From Aureobasidium sp. EXF-3400 (Eukaryota > Ascomycota > Dothideomycetes > Dothideales > Saccotheciaceae): a stretch of 64,000 bases of DNA. Numbering within the stretch: position 1 is the first letter of the stretch; each line of letters begins with the position of its first letter. Position numbers and translations under genes: made by a program. Location: the NCBI GenBank assembly GCA_024195585.1, contig SWBL01000182.1, forward strand, positions 1 through 64,000, given 5' to 3'. The notes under the pieces were generated by a model. That model did not search any database. It was not told where the DNA came from and saw nothing but the letters and a program-made list of their open reading frames with translations. Positions 43,931 through 56,625 of the stretch are shown here, one piece after another.

Positions 43931-44582
43931 AATTAGGGGAGTATACTTTTCGGGGCTCAAACATGCCGGTGTTATGGAGCCGCTGGATCGTCAGTGGCTT
44001 TGTTTACTTCAAATTTGTTATCCGAATTGTCATATGTACAAAGTCCTTGGCCCCAAGAATTGACGACGAATACACGATTGTCCAAGAATATAGGCATGAG
44101 GCGCAGCAGATGTGTTTCGGAAACTGTGGGGTCGGATGTGTTTCTCCAACCTGCGTGAGCACCAACTACGGATCACACGTCCTGTCACTTTTCGCATGAC
44201 AATCTCACATTCACCACGACACTTTCAGCAGATAAAGATGTTCAGAGCGTGTTGTAGAAGATCCGAAGATACTGACATCACCATCCGGCTCTGGCTTGGA
44301 TCAACGTTCTCATGAGGCTGGTTCTTGAGCGGAACGGTCTGCCAAGTATACGGGTCTTGCCCAGCAGCCAAGAAAGTGCAAACAACAACACCCAAGGCGC
44401 CGAGTAGGGGATGCCGCGGATGGTTGAGGATGTAAGTTGGGAGCAGTCGCATAAATCCAGCGGCGTTCCTCGTAGATGTCGTGGTAGGATATCCTGCTCT
44501 CTCGTACTGTCATTCGTTCTACTATACTCGTCTTCCTTCGTCATTTCACTGTTTTCTTTCGTACAATCAGGACTTATCAACT
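43931..44582. other. Spacer upstream of the GH72 gene
   Basis: 652 bp between two plus-strand genes: 3' end of the quinone reductase gene and promoter of the glucanosyltransferase gene. A 75-codon minus frame (44225-44452) with one hydrophobic stretch is listed among the findings as unresolved. Confidence 0.45.
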
Positions 44583-46154
44583 ATGCGCTACTCAATTGCA
44601 GGCCTTGCCTTGCTGGCTGGCTTGACAGCTGCCGTCGATCCTGTCGAGGTACGCGGACAAGACTTTGTCAACTCGGTCACAGGTGACAGATTCGTCGTCA
44701 TTGGTGTCGACTATCAACCAGGTGGTCAAGGAGCCATCTCGGCGAACAACGATCGAGACGTTCTCAGTGATCCCGAAGCTTGCACTCGCGATGCAGCTCT
44801 GATGCAGAGTCTTGGTGTCAACACTATCCGAAGCTACAACGTGGACCCTGTAAGTCGATCTCTGTGGTCTCAATATACTCTTTGCTGACCCTTTCTCAGA
44901 CTCTCAACCACGACGAATGCATGTCGATCTTTAATGGTGTAGGAATATATGTCATACTCGACGTCAATACCCCTCTGTATGGACAGCACATCGATCGCAG
45001 CAACCCTGGAAGCACGTACACTCGCGACTACATGGAACACGTGTTCACAGTCATCGAAGCCTTCAAAGGTTATCCCAATCTGTTGGGCTTCTTTGGAGGC
45101 AACGAGATCATCAACGACTTGGAGACAGCCGACGACAACCCTCCCTACATGAGAGCAGTCCAACGCGATATGAAGGATTATATCGCTTCCCGCGCGGATA
45201 GACCCATTCCTGTCGGCTACTCAGCTGCTGATGTCAGAGAATTCACAGAGGATACATACCACTATCTGGCATGTGACAATGGGGACTCGAGTGCGTCCGA
45301 CTTCTTCGGACTGAACTCTTACTCATGGTGAGTTTCAAGATACATGATTTTCATCTATGGCATACTGATATGCGATGATAGGTGTGGCTCCGAGTCTAGC
45401 TTTGAGACTGCCGAGTACGATGTTTTGGTCGAGATGTTCTCCAACGCCTCGATTCCGGTGTTCTTCTCCGAGTATGGCTGCAATGATCCCAGTCCTCGTG
45501 TCTTTGATGAAGTCGAAGCGTTGTACTCTCCACAAATGACCGTGATGTCTGGAGGTCTGGTCTATGAGTAAGTACAACACATCGAAGAGAAAGTCAAGAG
45601 TCAAACTAATTGGCAATAGATGGTCGCAGGAGGACAACAACTATGGTCTTGTCGACATCTTCTCCAACGGATCTGCCCAGTTGCGCTCAGACTACAATAG
45701 TCTTCAAGAGCAGTACAGCCGCATCAACGTCACACTCCTCGAAGCCAGCAACGACACTGCAACCAGCATCACCGCTCCTCGTTGTTCCTCCGACTTGATT
45801 GCAGCAGACGACTTTAGCGATGAGTTCGACATTCCTTCTCGCCCCAGCGGTGTCGACGCTTTGATCTCCTCTGGTATTTCCAGCGCACCCACCGGTTCTC
45901 TCGTCTCCGTTACTGCAACTGCAGTTGCCCTTCCAGTCTACGGTGTTGATGGCGCGTCCATGAGCAACCTTGCCATTACCGTGACTAGTGAAGCAAACCG
46001 TCCTGTTGGCACTGCAAGCAGAACCTCGAGCAGATCTGGCTCTGCCTCAGGCTCCTCGACGGCTTCTGGGGCTTCTGCTACCGAGACTGGTGCTGCAAAC
46101 CGTCTGTCTGGCGCCGTTGCCCTTGCTCTTGGTGCTGCTGCCTTTGCTTTGTAG
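44583..46154 (+). CDS. GPI-anchored 1,3-beta-glucanosyltransferase, GH72 (GAS/GEL family)
   Basis: Cell-surface enzyme that cuts and rejoins beta-1,3-glucan chains during wall growth. Exons are 44583-44849, 44900-45327, 45382-45567 and 45620-46154 (471 residues); introns are 50-54 nt. Signal peptide [17 protein letters not shown]. The GH72 barrel has [13 protein letters not shown], the acid/base Glu E158 ([10 protein letters not shown]) and nucleophile E262 (FFSEYGCND). After residue about 300 a short Cys-poor spacer leads to a Ser/Thr/Gly-rich tail and a C-terminal hydrophobic GPI signal ([17 protein letters not shown]). The family's C-terminal Cys-rich CBM43 module is absent, so it belongs to the GH72-minus group. 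The frame upstream of 44583 is leader. Confidence 0.95.
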
Positions 46155-46657
46155 AATATTTCATTTGTTGCATATTAGATTTTTGTTGTATTTCTGTATT
46201 TCTAAGCTTTCTCGACGAGATTTGTCGTCTTTTGTATATCAAATTTTTTTCGCATGATGTTGTCACAGCTCGGTGGAATCAGCCAACAGAGAGCATCTCG
46301 TCGCAGCACCGAATGAGACTTGTCGGTCATCCAGTACCAAAAAGAAATATCCTCTGAGCATGCTTGCACCGAGTTCCAGTTGTATCAAGCCCAACATGAT
46401 CCCAAGAGCAAGGATGGTCTTCAACATGGAACAGAGCCACAGTCGACAAAATCAGACGATCATATCATGAAGCTTTATTATTGTGACTAGGCTACTCCCA
46501 GTAGTAATATTTACTTTTTTCCGTAATCAAACGCAACCCTATCAGTGTTATACATTAATGCAACCGATATTAGACAGGGGAAATCCACAAACACAACAAC
46601 TGTTTTTCTAAAGAATGTATAAGCAACATTGTCACTGTCGGTAGTTTTACAGGAAGC
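46155..46657. other. Convergent 3' spacer between two cell-wall genes
   Basis: 503 bp between convergent stops, AT-rich. I see nothing beyond 3'-UTR sequence. Confidence 0.5.
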
Positions 46658-48977
46658 TTAGAGCAACATCATGACAGCAGCCAAAACGATGGGTGCTGCC
46701 ACGGTGAGCATGGAGGTCTTAGCGTTCTGGACGGATCCCGATGCCATGTTAGTGTTAGTAGGGGGTGACATGCTTGGCTCTGTGAAGCTTGTCAATGAAA
46801 TATTCTCGATTGCATGGAAGAATGGGCTTACTTGTGGCAGTACCGTTAGAGCTGGTACCAGTGCGCTGAGGGGGAGTGCTGGATTGAGGAGAGTTGACCG
46901 AGGGAGAAGAGTTGGATCCCGGAGAAGAGCTGCCTTGAGAAGATTGGTTGGATTGAGAAGGCGAGCTGGGATGTGTAGCAGGACCGCTCTGAGGAGGAGC
47001 ACTACCTTGGGGTGGTATGTTGCTCGCAGAGGCAGAGTCGGGTCCAGCGGGAGCACTTGACTGAGGCGGCGTGTTGTTGCCAGAAGGAGCGCTAGGCTGA
47101 GCGGGTGGGCCGCTCTGAGGAGGCGCGCTGTTCTGAGCTGGAGGTGCACTGTTCTGAGCAGGTGGACCACTTTGAGGAGGCGCACTGTTCTGAGCTGGAG
47201 GCGCACTGTTCTGAGCTGGAGGCGAGCTGTTCTGAGCTGGAGGTGCGCTGTTCTGAGCAGGAGGTGCGCTGTTTTGAGGGGGTGAGCTCTGTTGAGGAGG
47301 CGAACTGTTTTGGGGAGGCACGCCCGCAGCTGTCGATGGTGCACCAGAAGGCGTCTGTGCTGGAGGAGAGCCGGCACCCGAGGAGTTAGGAGCAACTGGC
47401 GAGGACGCTGGCGTCGTGGGGCCACCAGTAGCGGGCGATGACGGGGCATTGGGAGGTGCTGACGATGACACGCCGTTCGAGGCCGGAGGAGCGGCCGGAG
47501 ACGATGCAGTAGATGCCGGTGGCTGTGCTGCAGTCAAATCGCACGTCGGGCACACAGTGAGGGTCTGGTAGACAGGAACCGTGACAGTTGACTGTGTGTC
47601 GACTGGAGCAGAGGGCGAGACCACGACTGCCGTGCTGACAGATGGAACATCCATGTTGCGAGAAGGTGTCCCGGCCGATTGGACACTGCCCACACTTGTC
47701 CCGCGGGACGCAGTCACTACAACAGAGCTTTCCTTGACCACCTTTGATGTGGATGTCACTGTCAGAGTGCTTGTCTGCTGGCCCTTCGAAACCTCAATAG
47801 TTGAGGTGAGAACAACATTGGAAGTACTGGGCTGCACGGAAGGAACACTGCCTGATCCAGATGGAACGAGGCTGGGTGGTATGCCATTTTGAGAAGTCAA
47901 GACGGGGCCAACAAGTGAACTCATTTGAACGACACTAGTGTTTGGTGTGGCCGGAACACTAGACAATGGGCCAGAGCTAGTGGAAGTGACGGGGACCAAA
48001 GTGACTGTACTACCACCCACGCAGGAAGCACAGCTGGCCGTCACCACTTGCACTCGTGTAGCTACCACAGTGGTGAATGTATATGTCTGTGAGGTCATGT
48101 CGCTCTGCTGGCAGGTGCCGTAAGGCTTAGTAGAGATCGGGCATCCCACTGTGATCACGGAACTGACAATGGAAGTCAAAGTTGTCCAGGGGCTGGGTGA
48201 TGGAATGGAGACGCTCGCATAAATAGTTGTAGATGGTTGGAAGGGCGATGCAGTCGAACCACTAGGGTAAATAGTCGTCTTTGCTGAGAATGCCGATGAG
48301 CAAGGGCTCGAGCTGGATTGCGACGATGACGTCGACGGGCATGGACTTGACGAAGACGAAGTCGAACATGGAGTACTCGACGAAGACGAAGAAGTCGAAC
48401 ATGGAGTACTAGACGAAGAGGAGGAGGTCGAGCATGGAGTGCTCGACGAGGAAGATGAAGTTGTGCACGGAGTGCTAGACGAAGAGGTCGAGCAGCTAGT
48501 GCTTGAAGAGGAGGAAGTTGAGCACGGAGTGCTGGATGAAGAGGTCGAGCAACTAATGCTTGACGAAGATGTCGAGCATGGAGTTGTCGACGAAGAAGAT
48601 GTCGAGCACGAAGTCGTCGATGAGGAAGTCGAACACGGAGTGGTTGATGACGTCGAGTTCAAAGAAAGGACAGTGCAAGAGGTAGAGAATCGAGGCGTTG
48701 AAGAGGTCGAGCAGCTAGCCGAGCTCGATGTGGTACGTGTGTTGATGTAGTCCGTTTTGGTTGTGCAGTTAGACGATTTGGTGTTGATATAGTAAGTCTG
48801 CGTGGTGCAGGAACCACCACTATAGTTGTATGCAGACTTGCCATTGCATGTCACATTGGTGGCAACAGTTGAGGGCGGCGTAGAAGTCGCTGCCGAAGTC
48901 TGGCGAAGCTTCAGTCCGCGACCTTCAGCATGGTAGGACAGCGTTAGTGCTATGATTAACGAAAGGAAAGCCCTCAT
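46658..48977 (-). CDS. GPI-anchored Ser/Thr/Pro-rich cell-wall protein with regular cysteines
   Basis: Exons run 48977-46832 and 46779-46658 (755 residues). The 52-nt intron (GTAAGC..CACAG, branch TTGAC) is needed to reach the GPI signal; unspliced, the frame stops early. Order: signal peptide MRAFLSLIIALTLSYHAEG; a small Cys-containing region with repeated TxTYYINT/TKTDYINT segments (41-83); a Ser/Thr stalk with 14 cysteines (89-226); a Thr/Val-rich middle with Cys-rich patches (CPISTKPYGTC, CASCVGG); a Pro/Gln/Asn/Ser repeat (about 545-625, PPAQNSA units); and an omega-site region with hydrophobic tail (SMLTVAAPIVLAAVMMLL). It should be heavily O-mannosylated and covalently linked to glucan. 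I recognise no adhesin family. Confidence 0.82.
47120..47330 (-). repeat. 21-bp coding minisatellite (PPAQNSA units)
   Basis: About nine near-identical units encode PPAQNSA/PPQSG variants in the wall protein. On the plus strand they read as GGAGGTGCGCTGTTCTGAGC-type repeats. Length variation between strains is expected. Confidence 0.75.
48300..48713 (-). repeat. Ser-rich repeat with cysteines every 9-14 residues
   Basis: Encodes units such as CSTSSSSTP and CSTSSSSSSTP. Cysteines fall at residues 89, 101, 115, 124, 134, 143, 152, 162, 171, 182, 193, 204, 213 and 226 of the wall protein. Confidence 0.8.
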
Positions 48978-50272
48978 GGTGGCTGATGGCTAATGAAATT
49001 CGGGGGCCCTGCAAAACGATTGATGAAGGTGAGGAGAGAAGAGGAGTACGGACTGGAAACGCCATTAAGTACCTTGCAGAAGTTCATTGCGGTGAGTGGT
49101 CTTACGATACTCAACTGCTGTGCCCGGCGAGGGTTTAGCTAAGCTGAAGTGGAAACCAGGGGATTGAGCCAATCGTGATTTCCAAAGTTCGATGAAACTC
49201 ATTGCTTGTAAACACTAGAACTGAATGTCTCCACACAGATCCACATACTTTCCATAGATACTTCGGTTGGGCACACATCCAGTTTGAAGCTGCGATAGTT
49301 GGTGACTATTGGCCACGGTTGAGGAGTCCATCCCACCTCTTATCGCCAGCAGCACAACATAATAACTGATTTGGATATCATTCCTGGTTCCTGAAAGCTG
49401 ACTGACTCAAGAGCTCAAGTACTTGATAGGTCGTGTATATGTGAGCGAAGATATGTGATAGAGTTTTTGTGGAGTGGAGTGTAGAGCGAATTGTGAAGCT
49501 TCCTTTGCGACTAGTGTTCATGAGCTGCGCAAGACCAAGACGGCTCCATAAAGTCAATTGAACATGGCATGAGTCGAGTGTAGCTGAGAATGTGTACGCT
49601 GGTCAGTATACTACAGTCCAAGAAATTAACGCAAAACACTGCTTCAATAGCCGCTCAACAGAACTGTATGCTCGTGAACAAGGAAGCCAATTGACAAAGC
49701 TTGTAGTCGTAACGCGCTGTCGATCTATCCTTGATGAGAGACGATAGCAAGAGGGGCATGCTGCACGCCTTGGAGAGTGAAATATGGTCAGAAGTATGGC
49801 TCTTGGGAAACCACAACTACCCGTAGGGATTGAACCTCTGGGTGATGTTCTGATGATTTGTTGGTGGTCCATTATCTCTGGTCATGATTTTGACATTGAT
49901 GGCTCTTTGCATTGCTGGGTGAATGATACTTCATGCTGCATTGGAGCAAGAGAGGAACCATGGATGGTACGATGTCGAAGTGAGCGTCGCGTGCTAGATC
50001 CCGTCGGTAGCCATAGGATTCCAATCAGATATCGACGAATCTGAACAGCGATGACAACTGATGGTAAGCAGAAAAGATGAAGGCAACGAAGGCAACTGCG
50101 CATGCCAAGAATTCACTTGGCCAAAGCGCATCATCCTTCTGCAAAGTTTGTCTCTCCGGGCGCATCGCGGGGCCAACGCGACGACGACGGACGAGGTCAA
50201 GCAACACGGTGGAGACTATCGCGACCATAACGTTTCAGAAATCTACGCAAACGCAGTGACTACCAAGGCATC
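48978..50272. promoter_or_regulatory. Divergent upstream region, GPI wall protein / ESA1
   Basis: 1,295 bp between divergent starts, the longest spacer in the window. Only short frames are found and none has a plausible product. I see no repeat, tRNA or conserved motif. Confidence 0.45.
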
Positions 50273-52077
<1,805 letters not shown>

Positions 52078-52287
52078 CACGCAGCACGGTGTATTGTTGG
52101 AAGGAAGAGATGAATTACGAAAGGATGAATGCAGGGATTATGTTTTGATCGTTTTCTTTTTCATCATGCTTAGATACCCCCAATGCAATCGAAAGACGAC
52201 AGTCAACACACGGACCGTTTTCTCTACGAGGAGCTGCCAGAAAGCATAAGTGTACAATCTATCAGCCACAGAGGCACCCGTCGTCAT

Positions 52288-53450
52288 CTAGAGGAAGTAG
52301 TCGGGAGTGCGACGAGACACCATGGGCTCGCCGGCGCGTGGGCAAGGATCGAATTGAAGGCTAAATAACTGGTCAGCAAGGTCTGATTTGGATGTATGGA
52401 TGGGAAAGACGCACAAGGTGTATTTCAGATGTTCATCAATCTCCATGATTGCGGCTTGGTTGCCGCAGCGGTAACAGTAATTGGGAGCCGAGAATATCGT
52501 GACGACGTTTCTGTCTTGACTCCAGTTGTAACCTTCCATGACCAGCTGATGGGCGCGGGCAACCAGTGTCAAACCGTTGTTGTGGTTGAAAGCCTCACTG
52601 ATGTCCTGGCCGAAAGTGTAACCGGCACCTCTGGGGCTTATTCCCCAACCACATCTGTCGTCGGGATCACTCCAAAGCAGATCGCACATGGGACCCTCGT
52701 GGGGCACCTCTTGGATTCTGTCGAGCGCACGAATGTTGTCCAGTGTATCGATGCTCGGTGATAGACCACCGTGAAGACAGAAGATTTGGTTGTCGATCAA
52801 GGCGGTAAGGGGTAGGTAGTCGAAGAGATCGGTGAAGTACTTCCAGACGTTTGCGTTACCATACTTGCGCAGACACTCGTCATAGAAGCCGTAGACTTGG
52901 GTGATCTGACGGGACTCGTGGTTACCACGGAGGATGGTGATGCGTTGTGGGTAGCGAATCTTCAGGGCGACGAGCAATGTCACGGTTTCTACGGAGAAAT
53001 AACCGCGGTCGACGTAATCGCCTGATGGAGCACGTGTCAGTAAAAAGCGGCCATGGGCAGAGAGCAAGGAGTCGAGGCGCACCCATGAAGAGGTAGTTGG
53101 TGTCGGGGTTGGGGCCTCCGATCTTGAAGAGCTCCATCAGATCGTGGAACTGGCCGTGAATATCTCCGCAGACAGTGACGGGACATTTCTGTGCAGCAGC
53201 AGTGTCAGCTCGAGTGCATGGCTGAGCAGCGACACAGGTAAGATGGACATACGACAGGCTGGACGTTGGACTCGTCCTGGAGGACCTCTCTTGCCTTTTC
53301 GCACAGTCTCTGGACATCGGCTTCGGACAGCTGCTTGCAGGCCATCAAGCTCTCGATCCAGCCGTCGAGGGTGGGGATTGCTGGGGGGTCAGAGGGCGCC
53401 GTCATGGGGAGTTCTGGCTTTGCGCCAACATCTTCCATGTTGGTGTCCAT
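52288..53450 (-). CDS. Serine/threonine phosphatase PP2A catalytic subunit
   Basis: Catalytic C subunit of PP2A, active with scaffold A and regulatory B subunits. Exons run 53450-53253, 53188-53083, 53021-52415 and 52360-52288 (327 residues); introns are 54-64 nt. Metallophosphatase motifs: GDIHGQ, GDYVDRG (intron inside the first Gly codon), [16 protein letters not shown] and the C-terminal His in [14 protein letters not shown]. It ends TPDYFL, the motif methylated on Leu and phosphorylated on Tyr, which separates PP2A from PP4, PP6 and PPG1. The N-terminal 25 residues ([20 protein letters not shown]) are a species-type extension as in yeast Pph21/22. Confidence 0.96.
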
Positions 53451-53891
53451 TGTGTATGAGACCGAGTGGTTGCGACGAGGTGGTGAGAGCTGTCGTCAAT
53501 GCAAGGCCGGGAGCGAGTGCGGGCCCGATGAGCGCAGATGCGAGGATGGGCGTCGACGTGTGCGGGACGTGTGTTCGGGGGCGACGGAGAGCTGGCCAAG
53601 ACCTAGGGCGGGGTGGTAGCAGGGGTGGTGGTGGGTCAATCGATGTGCAGACACACAACAGGACAGGAGATGCGATAGATGCTATGTCGATGATGAGTTG
53701 CACCCCAGTGTTGTCGAATTGCAATTGCTCCCCTCGCTCCTAACTCTACGCACGGACCCGCTTTCAAGCCACTGCAATAATGCCTTGGCGTTTCCAACTC
53801 CACACCTCAAACATCACCAAATGTTATTTATTCTCCTACGATTGGTGCACGCATCTCTAAAGACACAGCTTCGATAATGTTTACTAGATAA
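53451..53891. other. Spacer between PP2A and MFS genes
   Basis: 441 bp between two minus-strand genes: PP2A promoter and 3' end of the transporter gene. The 5'-leader side is GC-rich and Pro/Arg-coding by chance. I see no gene. Confidence 0.5.
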
Positions 53892-55361
53892 CTAAGACTG
53901 ACCTCCTCGAAGCATCTTTGGTTTACCTCCAATGTAGAAGAAAGACAATGCTGCTGTGAGGCCGCAGATGACTGCAAGCACGATATTCATGTTGCCAAAA
54001 CCAATCACCTGCTTGAGTTCGCCAGCAATCTCCGGCCCAATCGCCAAACCTGCACAGAACGCAACTGATGACATAGCATACAGACTCGCAAATGGCCCAT
54101 TTTCTCCGAAAAAGTCGGGATTTACATCGTAGTACTTCTGTACGATGTTGCCTGCCTCGACGATCGATGGAGCCCCGATGGCTGCAAGACCAACTCCGCA
54201 AAGTGCCAGGAGCGCTGCAAAGAGTATGATCTGATCCTTACCTCCGGCATGCGGAAGACGGAGCAAGACAAGGCAAGGAACCAGGAAGGTATAACCGCCT
54301 ACTGCGGCCACCTTGGTGCCATACTTGTCGACAACCCAGCCGAAAACAGGACCAAGGAGGAAGTCGAAGACGCCCAGAGGAAGGAACAATGTGCCCGCTT
54401 TCAACGAGTCAAAGTCGAAATATTCCTGACCGATGGTGGGGATGGTGGCATCGAAAGCGCCGAGCAACAGTGCCTGGACAAAAGCTACCACCAGCGCTGC
54501 GATCAGGCGGGGGTTCTTGAGACATGGCAGAATCGGGACCTTGCGAACGATGGCCGGCTGATCTTTCGAGATTACATAGTAGTCGTCCTCTGCTTTGCTT
54601 CCAAGCAAAGGCTGTTCTTCGTCGTTGGCTGCTTCTTCGTCATTGGGATGGGATGCATCGCTCTCGTTGCTGTCTTCCTGAGAGATGATGTTGTACCGGC
54701 GAGCAACCTTCTTTTCGATTACCAACAATCGCATGATGAAATCGATGGTTAAGACAGCAAAGCCGATGCCAAACACGCCAGCATAGCCAGCTTTCTTGTA
54801 GAGAACACCGCCTAGCAAAGGCGCGACGAGGTTTCCGACCGAGATGAAGCTAAAGATACTCCCGATGGTCTTTCCAAGATTGTCCTTGCCCACAGTCTCG
54901 ACGCACAGTGCCAGACCAATGGTCCAAACAAATGCGGCAGAGCAGCCTTGGAGGAGTCTAGCGACAACTAGCGTAGGAATGTTGTTTCCCATGAACAGCA
55001 GCACTGTAGCGAGTAACAAGGCTGTGAGTCCGAGGAGAAAGGGTCCTTGTCTTGTAGTTGTCTTGTCCGCAAGAATTCCAGCAATAGGTGAGAAGATGAC
55101 GGAGGCTCCAGCATAGGCGGCCAGCAGTCCATCCACATGTGATTGAATTTGATCTTGTGGCAGACCAACTCGGTCCTGCAACATATATGGAAGTATAGGT
55201 ACTACCAGCCCGTACAAGAATAGATCAGTGAATAGACCGACAGCGACTGTCGAGACGATGAAGAAAGTGTTGCTTCTCCATCTGATACCAGCCGGAGTGA
55301 CACTATAATCATGACTGATCTGGAGTGTGGTTTTTATCTTTTGCCAGGAAAAGGGAGCCAT
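53892..55361 (-). CDS. MFS transporter, vesicular-amine-transporter-like (DHA1 type)
   Basis: Intronless, 489 residues from MAPFSWQKIK; the frame is open further upstream but without ATG. Twelve hydrophobic spans are split 6+6 by a long acidic cytosolic loop (about 225-275, SQEDSNESDASHPNDEEAAN). Helix 1 reads GLFTDLFLYGLVVPILPYML, typical of DHA1/VMAT-like carriers. The loop 2-3 MFS motif is GILADKTTTRQ, and GWVVDKYGTK is its second-half copy. The substrate is unknown; proton-coupled export of amines or drugs is the family expectation. No neighbouring biosynthetic genes suggest a dedicated cargo. Confidence 0.88.
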   Translation of the reverse strand: MAPFSWQKIKTTLQISHDYSVTPAGIRWRSNTFFIVSTVAVGLFTDLFLYGLVVPILPYMLQDRVGLPQDQIQSHVDGLLAAYAGASVIFSPIAGILADKTTTRQGPFLLGLTALLLATVLLFMGNNIPTLVVARLLQGCSAAFVWTIGLALCVETVGKDNLGKTIGSIFSFISVGNLVAPLLGGVLYKKAGYAGVFGIGFAVLTIDFIMRLLVIEKKVARRYNIISQEDSNESDASHPNDEEAANDEEQPLLGSKAEDDYYVISKDQPAIVRKVPILPCLKNPRLIAALVVAFVQALLLGAFDATIPTIGQEYFDFDSLKAGTLFLPLGVFDFLLGPVFGWVVDKYGTKVAAVGGYTFLVPCLVLLRLPHAGGKDQIILFAALLALCGVGLAAIGAPSIVEAGNIVQKYYDVNPDFFGENGPFASLYAMSSVAFCAGLAIGPEIAGELKQVIGFGNMNIVLAVICGLTAALSFFYIGGKPKMLRGGQS

Positions 55362-55605
55362 TACAGCATGTGATGATTGTGCTATGAAGTCTTGCAAGGT
55401 GCAAAGTGATCCAGGAAGAAATATGTCTAGCGCTGCGGCACTGCCTTTGGAAATGATGATGAATTGGTTACCCAATCTGGTTAGCGTCGGATATAGCGGC
55501 TTCTACTCGCTAGTCCTGCGCATCCGCGCATTGCTCGTTCGAGACCTTCCATTGCGACTCCAATCCATTGAACAACATTTCTTGCTATCGCGCAAATAAC
55601 AAAAG

Positions 55606-56539
55606 ATGGCGACCGTAGATGAGGGAACCATGCCAAGCGCAACGTTCGTACATTGCACTCCGTACGAACAAGCGTAAGAGCGTCTACTAACCAGTGAACA
55701 GTATCTATGTATGTGATGGACCTGGGAGCTACCAAGGTCGTAGACCACCGAGACTGACTGTGACGACTTCAAGGCCAGGAACTTGTCTGAACGCATCAAG
55801 ATCCCACAGCTTATTGAAGCACTGCGCGAGATCTTCGAAGAATATGGAACTATTGTCGACATTGTCGCCAAGTCAAGCTTGAAGCGCAAGGGACAGGCTT
55901 TCATCGTCTTCGACAGCGTCCAGTCGGCCGAGAATGCTATTGACGAAGTCAACGGATTCGAGTTGTTCGGCCAGTCTATGTCTCTGGATTTCGCCCGCAC
56001 CAGGAGCGACGCGACAGTACAGAGAGAAGGAACTTCGGAAGAATTCGAACAGCACAAGCGTCACCGCAAGGCTGAGAAAGGTGAGTCTGTGGATCGTATA
56101 GGGCGCTGGTACTGAATACTGACAAGCCCGAACAGAGCGCAAGCAAGCCCTCGAAGCAGCCGAAGCAGCCAAGAACCTCAAACGACCAGCACCAGGTGCC
56201 CCCGAGCCAGAGGCCGCTGCTCAACGCGCACCCAAGACAGCACGTGGAGCCGGACTCAAGGGAACATCAGGCGCAGGCGCTGGTGTTGTACCGGACGAAT
56301 ACCTACCACCCAACAAGATTCTGTTCATCAGACAGGTGCCCGAGGACTATGGAGTCGATGCCCTCACAGCCATCTTCTCGCGCTTTGCTGGCTTCAAGGA
56401 GGTCCGTACTGTGCCTGGACGCAAGGGCATTGCTTTCGTCGAGTACGAAGCCGAGGACGGAGCTATCAGCGCCAAAGAGGCCACAGCAGGCATGTCGCTG
56501 GGTGATAACACCATCAGAGTCACGTTCCAGCGTCAATAG
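55606..56539 (+). CDS. U1A/U2B''-type snRNP protein with two RRMs
   Basis: Binds U1 and/or U2 snRNA stem-loops in the spliceosome. Exons are 55606-55643, a 7-nt microexon 55702-55708, 55774-56080 and 56136-56539 (251 residues). The microexon (T ATC TAT) supplies Ile-Tyr of RNP2, giving ATIYARNLSERIKIPQLIEA as in fungal homologues. Both flanking introns have good sites (TACTAAC branch; GTATGT donor). RRM1 RNP1 is KGQAFIVF. A basic Ala/Lys linker follows (about 105-165). RRM2 has RNP2 ILFIRQ and RNP1 KGIAFVEY. U1A cannot be separated from U2B'' by sequence alone; many fungi have one protein for both. The stop lies 86 bp from the convergent VMA8 stop. Confidence 0.9.
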
Positions 56540-56625
56540 AGGCATGCTCGTGTTGGCCATATGTACATTGGCTTGGTAATTACGGGAACGGCAAAGGATA
56601 TCTCAAAGTAGCAACACCGAATCAA

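Noticed and set aside
48439..48750. Acidic plus-strand frame with EEVEHGVLDEE-type repeats
   Set aside because: Antisense reading of the Ser/Cys codon repeat in the GPI protein.
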